In this document: positions 9,335 through 17,872 of the stretch, piece by piece | How positions within the stretch are numbered: the stretch's first letter is position 1 | Layout: each line of letters opens with the position of its first letter | From: Chloroflexota bacterium | GTDB lineage: Bacteria; Chloroflexota; Anaerolineae; Aggregatilineales; Phototrophicaceae | Length of the DNA: 39,685 bases | Assembly: GCA_011523735.1 (NCBI GenBank) | Contig: WTGB01000065.1 | Location: forward strand, 1-39,685 | Reading direction: 5' to 3' | Position numbers and translations under genes: made by a program | Notes under the pieces: generated by a model | Seen by the model: the letters and a program-made list of their open reading frames with translations, nothing else | What the model was told of the DNA's origin: nothing | Databases searched by the model: none

Positions 9335-10879
9335 TTACCGTGTCAAATCGTGGAAGAAGACCACATGCGGATAGGCCGGGTTGTTGACATAGCCGCCGAC
9401 ATCTGAGCGAATCACATGGATATCCGGAAGATCGACAACGAAGATTGCGGCGGCGTCATCCAGCAGCATCTCCTGCGCCTGGATGAACATCGCTTCCGCG
9501 GACGCGCGGTCCGTGCCGCTGATCACCTCCGCTTCATCAATTAGGTTGTCGAAATCCGCGTTGGCGTAATAACCAAGATTGAAGAAGGGTTCTTCCTCGG
9601 AACGGAACATGCCGTAGAGCCAGGAATTCGGCGTGATGTAATCGGGCCACCAGTAGAAGCCGAACGCGTCCTGCGCGGTAGCCGGGTCGTTGATCGCCAG
9701 GTCCCACTGCGCCTCCCAAGCCAAGCCGCGAATCTCCAGGTCAACGCCGATCTCCGCCAAGCTGGCGCGCCACAATTCACCGACCTGCTGCTCATCGAGG
9801 TCGCTGGCGACATGGGTATAGACAACGCTGATGCCGTCATCCGCATGGCCAGCTTCAGCCAGCAACTCGCGCGCTCTGTCAAGGTCCTGGCTGTATTGGT
9901 ACAGGTCCCCGCCGTGCCCCCACATATTGGCTGGTATCGCGCCGCGTGACTGCGTCCCCATACCGGCATAGAGGCTCGCGACCACATCATCGTAGGGGAA
10001 GGCATAGGACAGCGCCTGGCGAACCAGCGGGTCATTCGTCGGCTCTTTGACGTTGTTTAGCAGGATCAGCAGATTCTGGAAGGAAGGTGTGACATCAACA
10101 ACGACGCCCTCCGCCTCCGCCAGCGGACCGTAATTGTCGAAGGGCAAGCTGTAAGTAAAGTCGGCATTGCCGGAGCGGATCATCTGCTCAAGCACAGTAG
10201 GGTCTTCGCTGATGTCAAATACGACCGTGTCGAACTGGCCCTCTTCCCAACCGCCCCAGTAATTCGGATTCGCTTCCAGGATCATGCGCTGGCCCGGCTC
10301 GTTGCTTGCGATCATGTAAGGTCCAGTGCCAGCGGCGTTTCCGTCATTGAACCAGGCGCTGTCTTGCTCGGCGGCGTTGGGACTCATAATCCAGGCGGCG
10401 TAACCTGCGGAAAGAACCAGGTCCAGCGGCGCCGGATATAGCAAATTGAATTGCACAACCAGATCATCGACAATCTCGATTGATTCAATCATGCCGAAGA
10501 TCCAGGCTGACCCCTCCCCCATCTCAATCGTACGGTCGAGCGCTTTCTTGACTGCCCCAGCGTTGAACTCAGCGCCATCGTGGAAGGTCACGCCCTCGCG
10601 CAGGTTGAAGGTCCAGGTCATGGAGTCGTCCGAGGCTTCCCAGGAGATCGCTAATTTGGGGCTCAAAATCTCATCGCTGCCCGGCGCGTTATAGAAAGTC
10701 AGCGTTTCGTATACATTCCCCATGACGACATTCTCATTCGAATTGCCCGCGCTGGGATCCAAATTGGGGAAAGCCACCGGATGCGCGTAGACAAACACAT
10801 TGCGCTCTTGCGCCACAGTTACAATGAACGGCGTCAAGAGCAAAGACAACACGAGTAAAACTTGCAGTAAGCGTTTCAT
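9335..10879 (-). CDS. dppA: ABC transporter substrate-binding protein, family 5 (DppA/OppA type)
   Basis: This extracytoplasmic solute-binding protein of 514 residues is the first gene of the operon. It has a Sec signal peptide (residues 1 to about 24: basic MKR, a leucine-rich core, cleavage probably after VAQ). Family-5 motifs follow: LSPKLAISWEASDDSMTWTF, LREGVTFHDGAEFNAGAVKKAL and GTGPYMI. No lipobox cysteine is visible, which is unusual where the importer belongs to a single-membrane cell. SD-like AAAGGA lies at 10888-10893, and a promoter with a perfect TATAAT lies just upstream. The family binds di- and oligopeptides, nickel complexes or similar ligands. The hyuAB genes suggest a cyclic amide or peptide ligand here (inference). 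Confidence 0.9.
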   Translation of the reverse strand: MKRLLQVLLVLSLLLTPFIVTVAQERNVFVYAHPVAFPNLDPSAGNSNENVVMGNVYETLTFYNAPGSDEILSPKLAISWEASDDSMTWTFNLREGVTFHDGAEFNAGAVKKALDRTIEMGEGSAWIFGMIESIEIVDDLVVQFNLLYPAPLDLVLSAGYAAWIMSPNAAEQDSAWFNDGNAAGTGPYMIASNEPGQRMILEANPNYWGGWEEGQFDTVVFDISEDPTVLEQMIRSGNADFTYSLPFDNYGPLAEAEGVVVDVTPSFQNLLILLNNVKEPTNDPLVRQALSYAFPYDDVVASLYAGMGTQSRGAIPANMWGHGGDLYQYSQDLDRARELLAEAGHADDGISVVYTHVASDLDEQQVGELWRASLAEIGVDLEIRGLAWEAQWDLAINDPATAQDAFGFYWWPDYITPNSWLYGMFRSEEEPFFNLGYYANADFDNLIDEAEVISGTDRASAEAMFIQAQEMLLDDAAAIFVVDLPDIHVIRSDVGGYVNNPAYPHVVFFHDLTR

Positions 10880-10943
10880 TGCTTTTGTCCTTTGTTAGTT
10901 CACAAACACGATGACTTCGCCCTCATCTGGAAGAAGCGCGAAG

Positions 10944-10972
10944 ATTATACCGCACCGCCTGCCTTGCAACAA
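10944..10972 (-). promoter_or_regulatory. Sigma70-type promoter for dppABCDF-hyuAB
   Basis: On the minus strand, TTGTTG (10972-10967) and a perfect TATAAT (10949-10944) are separated by 17 bases. Initiation is expected near 10937, about 58 bases before the dppA ATG. The element lies in the 113-base gap after ftcD. Confidence 0.65.
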
Positions 10973-10992
10973 TTTCGCCCAAGTCTTCAGAC

Positions 10993-11889
10993 TCATGTCA
11001 GGTTGGCAAGCTGGTGTTCCAGTACGCGGGATTGATCGAAATTCTCTATCTGCAAATACGCTACATCGACTTCGGACAAGGCATCTTGCGGCAGCAAGCC
11101 AATGATTTCAGAAGCCGCCATTTTGACGCCGAGTCGTCTCGCTTCAATGCGGATCGCCGCCACCACGCAGCGCATGGAGGTCATCTTGTAGTTCGTCAGA
11201 TTCATCGAGACTTGCGCCCTGCCTTTTACAAACAGCCCCAGAGCCTTCACATGCGGCAACCCGCCAGACGACTGCCGGATCGCGCGGGCAATCGCGCGCG
11301 CTATCGCCACGTCAGGGCTATCCAGGAAGACGTTAAAAGCAATCAACAAGTTGCGAGCGCCGATGACGCAGCCGCCGGCACTGCTCAAGCGGCCTGGACC
11401 GAAATCCGGGATCGGCGGCTCGCCAACTGCGATCCTCCCCTTCAGTCTCTCATAACCGCCTCGTCTTATGTCAGCCAGATTTCGGTTCCCTTCTTGCAAG
11501 GCAGCTTGTTCGTACAGGAACACTGGCAGATTCAGCGTCTCCCCCACTCGCTTGCCTAGCTTGCGCGCCAGAGCCACAGTTTCAGCCATGCCCACTTCTC
11601 GCAGCGGAACAAAGGGGATAACATCCGCCGCGCCGATCCGCGGATGCTGCCCACGGTGCCGCTCCAAATCGATCAACTCGCCAGCGCGTTGAATGCCAGC
11701 ATAGGCGGCGTCGCTGACTCTATCAGGCGGACCGACGAAAGTTACAACAGCACGGTTATGATCGGGATCGCTCTCCGCGCCCAGCACGATAACACCATTC
11801 GCGCTGTCAATAGTGCCGACAATGCTATCGATGACCGTTTGCTGGCGCCCTTCAGAGAAATTCGCCACGCATTCTACCAGCGCGCCCAT
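10993..11889 (-). CDS. ftcD: Glutamate formimidoyltransferase
   Basis: This protein transfers the formimino group from N-formimino-L-glutamate to tetrahydrofolate, releasing glutamate, in histidine degradation. It matches the formiminotransferase part only (about 298 residues). The N-terminus is VECVANFSEGR, followed by ESDPDHNRAVVTFVG and the motif RGQHPRIGAADVIPFVPL, which holds the family's catalytic histidine. The C-terminal half has GVKALGL-like and QVSMNLTNYKMT segments. There is no cyclodeaminase domain. The start chosen is ATG at 11889 (MGALVECVANFSEG), with AAGG nine bases upstream; an ATG at 11916 has no ribosome site. It is divergent from ppc and on the same strand as the dpp-hyu operon. 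No hutH, hutU or hutI is in the window. Confidence 0.9.
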   Translation of the reverse strand: MGALVECVANFSEGRQQTVIDSIVGTIDSANGVIVLGAESDPDHNRAVVTFVGPPDRVSDAAYAGIQRAGELIDLERHRGQHPRIGAADVIPFVPLREVGMAETVALARKLGKRVGETLNLPVFLYEQAALQEGNRNLADIRRGGYERLKGRIAVGEPPIPDFGPGRLSSAGGCVIGARNLLIAFNVFLDSPDVAIARAIARAIRQSSGGLPHVKALGLFVKGRAQVSMNLTNYKMTSMRCVVAAIRIEARRLGVKMAASEIIGLLPQDALSEVDVAYLQIENFDQSRVLEHQLANLT

Positions 11890-11944
11890 ACAGCGACCTT
11901 GACTGCCTGAAGCCATCTAATACTGGATTAGAGCTTCATGATGG

Positions 11945-11975
11945 ACTATAGTGCCTTACGACATACTAACAGGAG
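11945..11975 (+). promoter_or_regulatory. Candidate -10 and ribosome-binding site for ppc
   Basis: TATAGT at 11947-11952 is a plausible -10, with a poor -35 (TGGATT) 17 bases upstream. It sits within ACTATAGT (11945-11952), which is its own reverse complement and so could also serve the divergent ftcD. AGGAG at 11971-11975, six bases before the ATG at 11982, fixes the ppc start. Confidence 0.4.
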
Positions 11976-11981
11976 TATGAC

Positions 11982-14678
11982 ATGAGCGGTGGACGGAAAA
12001 CAAGCAGCTCCCCTCTTAGTCAGGATATCCGCACCCTCGGCAATTGGTTGGGCGCCATCATTCAAGAACAAAATGGCATGGAGGCTTATGAGTTGGTGGA
12101 AGAGATCCGCGCTATGTCTAAGGCGCGCCGCAATGGCGATGCCGAAGCGGCCTTTCAACTGGCTGAACGGCTGGAAAACCTTCCGCTCGATTCGAAAAAT
12201 GTACTGATTAAAGCTTTCTCAAACTATTTCCAACTCATCAATATTGCGGAAGATCTCCAGCGCATCCGTGTGATTCGTCAACGCGAAGCCAACGGGACGT
12301 TGAAAGAATCCATCGTCAACGCCATCCGCGCCTTGAAAAACAGCGGCAAAACAGCGAGTGAAATTCGCGCCCTGCTCGAAAAGACACGGCTCCGCCTCGT
12401 ACTCACCGCGCACCCCTCGGAGGCGAAACGGCAGGAAATCCTGGTCAAGCTGCGGCACATCGCGCAGATGATGGAAAAGCGTGATCGGCAAAATCTGCTT
12501 CCGCGCGAATTGACAAAGCTGGAGCATGCCCTCGCAGAAGAAATAGAAGAACTGTGGCAGACGCGGCTGGTGCGCGCCTCGAAGAAGCAAGTCGCGGACG
12601 AAGTCGACTTCGGCATCTACTTCATCCGCTCTGTCATCGTCGATGTCGTCATCGACATCTATGAAGACTTGCAACTGGCGCTGGAGAAATTCTATCCGGA
12701 TGAAGACTGGTCGGAGCTGCCGCCCGTGCTGCGCTATGCCTCCTGGATTGGCGGCGACCGCGACGGCAACCCAAACGTGACGACCGATGTCACCCTGCAA
12801 ACCCTCAGCACTCTGCGGGCGACCGCGCGAGATATGTATTTGCAGGAAATAGATTTCCTCGAAAAGCATCTCACGCAAGACACCGACCATTTCGGCGCGA
12901 CTGACGCCCTCAAGTCTGTGGTGTACGCCCAAGGTAGTGAGATGACACCGCATCAGGGCGAGCTCTATCGACAGAAGATGGCGATTATTTACAGCAAGCT
13001 GGAGGCAGACGAATATCAGTCGAGTCGCGAGTTTTTGCGCGACCTTCTGCAAGTGCAAAACAGCCTGAAGCAGCACCGCGGCAAACGAGCGGCTATGGGC
13101 GTCGTACAGCGCTTGATCCGTAAGGTACGTCTGTTCGGCCTGCATCTCGTTCCGCTGGAAGTCCGCGAGGACGCGAACTTGCACCGTGCCGCTCTGGATG
13201 AAATCCTAGCTTATTATGATATTGTCGCGGACTATAGCGCGCTGCCAGAAGACAAAAAGCAAGCTCTGCTGACGGCGGAGATCCGCAGCAGACGACCACT
13301 CTTCCCCAAAGAAATCAGTGTATTCACCGAAACTACCCAGAGCGTCATCCGCACCTGGCAAATGATTGCCACAGCCCACGCCAGGTACGACAACATTGTC
13401 ATTGACACAGTCATCGCAAGCATGTCCAAACAGCCGAGTGATGTCTTGACGATGCTCCTCTTTGCGCGCGAAGTGGGAATCGCGAATGATGTCTACATCG
13501 TCCCGCTATTCGAAACCATCGACGATCTGTATCGCGCGCCAACTGTGATGGAAGCGCTGTTCGATAATCGGGAATACCGTAAACACCTGGTCGCCCGCGC
13601 TGGCAAGCGCGGCTTGCGACAGCAGGTGATGATTGGCTACTCCGATAGCGGCAAAGACGGCGGTTACCTGGCGTCCAACTGGAATCTCTACAATGCTCAA
13701 CGGATCCTCACGGAGAAATGCGTCGCAAAGGGCGTTTCCCTCGAGCTTTTTCACGGGCGTGGCGGCAGCATCGGCCGCGGTGGCGGACCGACGAACCGGG
13801 CGATCCTGTCAAACCCGCCCGAGTCTCTGCATGGCGGCGTCAAGATTACCGAGCAGGGCGAAGTCATCGCCTACCGTTACAGCAACCGGGGTATCGCGCA
13901 TCGTCATCTCAACCAGGTCATGAACGCTGTCTTGATTGGCATGGGCATGCAGGAAGCGCATCACATACCATCGCATTACTTCGAGGTGATGGCGACCCTG
14001 TCCGAACTCAGCCGCCAATGCTACCGCAAGTTCGTCTACGAAAGCGACGGCTTTCTGGATTATTGGCAGCAAGCGACGCCGATCAATGAACTGAGCCAAC
14101 TGCAGATAAGCTCCCGCCCGGCCAAGAGGCAGGCGAAAGACGGTTTCTCCGCTATGCGCGCCATACCGTGGATGTTCAGTTGGATGCAAAGCCGCGCGAT
14201 CGTGCCCAGTTGGTTTGGCTTGGGCAGCGCCTTCAAGCATTACGCCGATGATGATGCACGCGGTATGCCGCTGCTGCAAGAAATGTATCGCAATTGGTCT
14301 TTTTTCCAAGCGGTCATCGACAACGCGCAGTTGGATGTCGCCAAAGCCGATATGGGCATTGCTGCGCTATATGCATCGCTGGTGGAGCCGCCCGATCTGC
14401 GCGACAAATTCTTCAACTGGATCAAAGCGGAGCATGTGTTGAGCAGCGAGATGATAACTTGCGTCACGGGCCAAGAAGATTTGCTTACCAACATGGCGGC
14501 AATCAAGACATCGATTCAGCGGCGGAACCCCTATGTCGACCCGCTGAATTTCATGCAAGTGGCGCTACTGCGGGAGTTGCGCCAGCTTGACGATGATGAC
14601 GAGAACCGCCGGCCGGTGCTTGACGCTACGCTCTCAACCATAAATGGCATTGCCGCTGGCATGAAGACTACCGGCTAA
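11982..14678 (+). CDS. ppc: Phosphoenolpyruvate carboxylase
   Basis: This enzyme fixes bicarbonate onto phosphoenolpyruvate to give oxaloacetate, which replenishes C4 acids. The 898 residues match the family in full length. The catalytic histidine is H144 in VLTAHPSEAKRQ. Active-site loops are SWIGGDRDGNPNVT, GYSDSGKDGGYLASNW, FHGRGGSIGRGGGPTNRA and, near the C-terminus, RRNPYVDPLN. The Arg of FHGRGG and the Lys of VAKADM match two of the aspartate-inhibitor ligands of the E. coli enzyme, as does the Arg of RRNPYVDPLN. The terminal RNTG is replaced by KTTG, which changes the position of E. coli Asn881. The start is well supported by AGGAG. Its 3' end overlaps the convergent VOC gene by 11 bases. 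Confidence 0.97.
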   Translation: MSGGRKTSSSPLSQDIRTLGNWLGAIIQEQNGMEAYELVEEIRAMSKARRNGDAEAAFQLAERLENLPLDSKNVLIKAFSNYFQLINIAEDLQRIRVIRQREANGTLKESIVNAIRALKNSGKTASEIRALLEKTRLRLVLTAHPSEAKRQEILVKLRHIAQMMEKRDRQNLLPRELTKLEHALAEEIEELWQTRLVRASKKQVADEVDFGIYFIRSVIVDVVIDIYEDLQLALEKFYPDEDWSELPPVLRYASWIGGDRDGNPNVTTDVTLQTLSTLRATARDMYLQEIDFLEKHLTQDTDHFGATDALKSVVYAQGSEMTPHQGELYRQKMAIIYSKLEADEYQSSREFLRDLLQVQNSLKQHRGKRAAMGVVQRLIRKVRLFGLHLVPLEVREDANLHRAALDEILAYYDIVADYSALPEDKKQALLTAEIRSRRPLFPKEISVFTETTQSVIRTWQMIATAHARYDNIVIDTVIASMSKQPSDVLTMLLFAREVGIANDVYIVPLFETIDDLYRAPTVMEALFDNREYRKHLVARAGKRGLRQQVMIGYSDSGKDGGYLASNWNLYNAQRILTEKCVAKGVSLELFHGRGGSIGRGGGPTNRAILSNPPESLHGGVKITEQGEVIAYRYSNRGIAHRHLNQVMNAVLIGMGMQEAHHIPSHYFEVMATLSELSRQCYRKFVYESDGFLDYWQQATPINELSQLQISSRPAKRQAKDGFSAMRAIPWMFSWMQSRAIVPSWFGLGSAFKHYADDDARGMPLLQEMYRNWSFFQAVIDNAQLDVAKADMGIAALYASLVEPPDLRDKFFNWIKAEHVLSSEMITCVTGQEDLLTNMAAIKTSIQRRNPYVDPLNFMQVALLRELRQLDDDDENRRPVLDATLSTINGIAAGMKTTG

Positions 14679-15063
14679 GCCCCTGGTCCGATTGGTCCCA
14701 ATCCACACTTGCGAATCGCTGAATTTCAATGCGATATCCGGCCGGATCCCGCAGGAAAAAGTGAGTGATGTCGTAGGTCTCGTTGCGGCGCGGCGGATGT
14801 TCGCACTCCCAGCCAGTCGCTATGATCTTGTCATACCAGCCGTCGACATCCGTCGTGACCAGCGTAAGAATGATACCCGCGCCATCGGCCCGCGCGCCGG
14901 GTCCCTTGCAGATGCCAATGTAGGCCTTCCCGCCGATCACATGGTATATGCGGCAACTGCCCTGATCGAGCGCCAATGCAAAGCCAAGCACCTCCTCATA
15001 GAAGCGGGCGGATCGCTCCAGATCGTCGGTATATACGAAAGTAATCTGCGCATCTACGTTCAT
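14668..15063 (-). CDS. VOC/glyoxalase-fold protein
   Basis: This 131-residue single-module vicinal-oxygen-chelate protein has two beta-alpha-beta-beta-beta halves. The first is ITFVYTDDLERSARFYEEVLGF and the second is TLVTTDVDGWYDKIIATGWE. It closes with the typical FFLRDPAGYRIEIQRF. The family includes glyoxalase I, dioxygenases, and fosfomycin or bleomycin resistance proteins. Nothing in the sequence fixes the substrate. Its ATG overlaps the stop of the upstream M1 peptidase gene by four bases (15060-15063), so it is probably co-translated. It ends inside the 3' end of ppc on the other strand. Confidence 0.85.
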   Translation of the reverse strand: MNVDAQITFVYTDDLERSARFYEEVLGFALALDQGSCRIYHVIGGKAYIGICKGPGARADGAGIILTLVTTDVDGWYDKIIATGWECEHPPRRNETYDITHFFLRDPAGYRIEIQRFASVDWDQSDQGLSR

Positions 15064-16676
15064 GGCGAATTCCCTTCCGGCTCGGCTTGTTCAGGCTGCG
15101 AGGCTGGCGCTACAAAGGCATTAACTGCGGGATCACTCAGAAATTCACGTCTGGTCGCTTCGGTCAATGGCTGTTGCTCCGGCGCCAGTTGACGCCAAAA
15201 CAAAGACGGATCGGCAATCCGGGCATCGCCCGCCGCATAGTATGCACGCAGCAATGCAAAAAACGCCTCATCGCCGATATCCGCCCGCAGGTTCTGCAGC
15301 ATCTGCGCGCCTCGCAGATAGATGGCGTTGATATACTCGCGCGGCGTATTGAACTCGTACACCGGATAATCCACCAGCCCCCGCGGAAAGTATGCAGCCA
15401 CACGGAATGTCCACCACCAATTCTTGTCCGCCGGATAATGCGCCTCGATGAAGAGGTACTCGCTGTATGTCGCCAGCGCCTCATCCAGCCAGGGATTCAA
15501 AGCGGCGTCATTGCCCACGCGCGCATACCACCATTGATGCGCAATCTCATGAACAGAAATCAAGGTGAGATAATTCCGCGGACTTCCATCGAAACCATAG
15601 AACCAGGCGCTGCCAACGAATACCAGACCCGTGAATTCCATCCCATCGGGGAAATCCCCTTGGACTATCACTAGCCGATCCCAAGGATATTCTCCAAACA
15701 GCCGCGCGAAGGTCTCCAGCGATTTGGCCGCCTCCTGCAAGACATGAGCCGCCCCATCCATTTCCAGTCCCCGGTCGTTCACGACCGCGTCAGCAAAGGC
15801 ATAGACCGCCAAGGTGACACCATTGGGGAGCTCCTGCTCCAGCACGACGAAAGCCTCGCTCAAGCTCAATGCGAAATCTCGCGACTCCCTCAACTGAACA
15901 GTCCACCTGCCATCGTCAACTCGCTTGACCGTTCCCGGCGCCGCCACTTGCAGGGATTCCGACGCGCCACTAACGGTTATATCGACATCCCAGTCCGCCA
16001 CCTCATAGACGATTTGCTCACCGATACCCACTGGCTCATGAATCCGCCAGACACCGTCCAAGCGAGCGGCCACAGTCGGCAGGAAATGTCCCAGATTGAG
16101 TTGCCGCGGACTGTATCCGAAGAAACCTCGGTAAGAGCGCAAGCCGTCGCTTATCGCCGCTGGCAGGAGCCGGAAGCCCAAAGCGATCTCAAGCCAGCAG
16201 CCAGCTCGCAATGGCTCCGCCAAATCTACTTCAAGTCGATTTCGATCCAGCCGGTAGCTGGCTTCCTGACCATCAACTTTTAACTCCGCCAGAAAAAAGG
16301 TGTCCGCCCACTGATTGGTCTGCACATCCAGGATAACTTCTTCTATTGGGGTTCGCTCACGATTGAAAAACTCTAAACGTTGGGACACTTGTATTGATTT
16401 GTTCTCGAAGTCGATATCGACCGCGGCTCTGATGCGGCGCGTCGGACGTCCTGCTTCCGAAAGGCAGCGATTAGGCGGCGCTTGTGTCGCAGCGGGCAAG
16501 GCAGTCGGCAAAGGTCTCTGCTCGGCTTTCGCAGGCGATGCGGTAATGTCAGCGCTCGTCACGGGCGGGCTGTCGCTATCGGCTGATACTGCGTTGGACG
16601 GCGGGTCCGTCTTGCTCAGATTGCATGCGGATATAAGTAATACACAGAGCAATGGAACTGCGAGGATTCGAATCAT
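15060..16676 (-). CDS. M1-family zinc metallopeptidase, lipoprotein
   Basis: This is a 538-residue secreted gluzincin. The chosen ATG at 16676 gives a lipoprotein signal MIRILAVPLLCVLLISAC with Cys18 as the lipid site. A Ser/Pro/Thr-rich spacer (about 20-70) and a beta-sandwich N-terminal domain follow. The catalytic domain has HEIAHQWW with His376 and His380 as zinc ligands. Glu399 lies 18 residues later (the HEXXH-X18-E rule of clan MA(E)). The exopeptidase GAMEN loop reads GMEFTG (about 345-350), a divergent form, so the specificity may differ from classical aminopeptidases. Upstream in-frame ATGs (to 16820) would bury the signal peptide. It probably acts outside the membrane. Confidence 0.88.
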   Translation of the reverse strand: MIRILAVPLLCVLLISACNLSKTDPPSNAVSADSDSPPVTSADITASPAKAEQRPLPTALPAATQAPPNRCLSEAGRPTRRIRAAVDIDFENKSIQVSQRLEFFNRERTPIEEVILDVQTNQWADTFFLAELKVDGQEASYRLDRNRLEVDLAEPLRAGCWLEIALGFRLLPAAISDGLRSYRGFFGYSPRQLNLGHFLPTVAARLDGVWRIHEPVGIGEQIVYEVADWDVDITVSGASESLQVAAPGTVKRVDDGRWTVQLRESRDFALSLSEAFVVLEQELPNGVTLAVYAFADAVVNDRGLEMDGAAHVLQEAAKSLETFARLFGEYPWDRLVIVQGDFPDGMEFTGLVFVGSAWFYGFDGSPRNYLTLISVHEIAHQWWYARVGNDAALNPWLDEALATYSEYLFIEAHYPADKNWWWTFRVAAYFPRGLVDYPVYEFNTPREYINAIYLRGAQMLQNLRADIGDEAFFALLRAYYAAGDARIADPSLFWRQLAPEQQPLTEATRREFLSDPAVNAFVAPASQPEQAEPEGNSP

Positions 16677-16883
16677 GGGCGAAATCATACAAGCCGATGT
16701 ACCGCGATACAATGCAACCATAATCAGCCAAGTATACAAATTAGAATCGCTCCTGTGATATGCTAATTCAACGAGTTGCGGTTTCGCGATAGCCGAACCG
16801 CTTTGTGATTTTTCCTGCACGCGGCCGCCATTATCGCCGGTTCCGCGCCGAACGGCTTTGCAACGCTAATCTTGGACTGAGAT

Positions 16884-17822
16884 ATGGTCAGCGAATCCAA
16901 TTCAATGCAAGACGACATCAGCGAACACAACGAGAGCAAAATCGCCGCGGTTATTCGCCTTACTCGCTGGCGTGAACACTTTCCCTTTACCATTCCGCTG
17001 ACCATATTTGGCGCTCTGCTGGCGGTCGAGCCGCTGTCAATGCCAGCAGACTGGCGCCTGGTTGCTGTGCTGACGGCGAATCTGCTTGCGATGTCATTCG
17101 CCTTCATGCTCAATGATATCGAGGACGCGCCGGACGATGCGCTGGATCCAGACAAGAAACTGCACAACGTCGTCAGCAGCGGCCTGCTCCGTCGGCGGGA
17201 AGGTTTAATCATCACCTGGGCAATCTTCATTGTCTCCTTTCTTCTTTACGCCGCGAGTGGAACGCTGGCGCTGCTTTTGGGCTTGATTACCTTGGCGCTC
17301 TGCTATCTGTATTCGGCGCATCCATTTCGCTTCAAGGCTCGCCCATTCACCGACGTCATATCGCACTCGCTGATGCTCAGCGGCTTGCTCATCGCCACCG
17401 GTTACTTCACCTATGGGAATGAACCAGGCGCGGTCTGGCTTGTCATCACGGCGGCTGTTCTCTTTTCCGCCTACGGGCAATTCTATAACCAGGTAGCTGA
17501 TTATACGGTCGATAAGCAAGCTGGCTTGAAGAACACTGCCGTTCTCTTGGGCAAGCGACCGACAGCCATCCTGGGTTACCTGTCCATCGCCCTGGCGCTG
17601 ATTTTTATGGTCGCCGCGACGCTGCAGGGCCTCTTCCCCGTTTGGCTCGGTACGGTCCTGGTTATCGGCCTAATCTCCTGTGCTCTTTTCCCCTGGGAAC
17701 TGGACATGCGCGGCAACCTGGCGGAAGATGGCGGCAATTTACAGCGGCCGGCTCTCATCGTTGCCAATTTGCTTGCGCTGGTCTGGCTGGCCTCAAACTT
17801 GGGGCTGCTAACCATCACCTGA
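16884..17822 (+). CDS. UbiA-family prenyltransferase
   Basis: This multi-pass membrane protein of 312 residues has the two Mg-prenyl-diphosphate motifs of the UbiA superfamily: NDIEDAPDD (Asn77, Asp78, Asp81, Asp85; NDxxDxxxD form) and, in the second half, DYTVD within YNQVADYTVDKQAG. About eight hydrophobic segments are visible. The family attaches a polyprenyl chain to an aromatic or other acceptor (menaquinone, heme O, chlorophyll, archaeal-type lipids). The acceptor cannot be assigned because no quinone or heme genes are nearby. Starts at 16884 and 16905 are both possible. It is followed by a small membrane protein and the CCA-type gene. Confidence 0.87.
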   Translation: MVSESNSMQDDISEHNESKIAAVIRLTRWREHFPFTIPLTIFGALLAVEPLSMPADWRLVAVLTANLLAMSFAFMLNDIEDAPDDALDPDKKLHNVVSSGLLRRREGLIITWAIFIVSFLLYAASGTLALLLGLITLALCYLYSAHPFRFKARPFTDVISHSLMLSGLLIATGYFTYGNEPGAVWLVITAAVLFSAYGQFYNQVADYTVDKQAGLKNTAVLLGKRPTAILGYLSIALALIFMVAATLQGLFPVWLGTVLVIGLISCALFPWELDMRGNLAEDGGNLQRPALIVANLLALVWLASNLGLLTIT

Positions 17823-17839
17823 TTCCCTCTGAGGCGATA

Positions 17840-17848
17840 TGCTAGAAT
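17840..17848 (+). promoter_or_regulatory. Extended -10 promoter before the 17.9 kb membrane gene
   Basis: TGC followed by TAGAAT is an extended -10 element. It lies 25 bases before the GTG at 17873 and just after the ubiA stop. GGAG at 17862-17865, seven bases before the GTG, is the ribosome site. Confidence 0.4.
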
Positions 17849-17872
17849 GACTAAAGATACTGGAGCGCGATC

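Noticed and set aside
12219..13184. Long open frame (321 codons) opposite ppc
   Set aside because: It is fully antisense to a clear PEP carboxylase, with no ribosome site or family match. It arises from codon bias in GC-rich DNA.
16763..17230. Minus-strand frame overlapping the start of ubiA
   Set aside because: It is low in complexity and Ser/Arg-rich, with no family match. ubiA has conserved motifs in the same bases.
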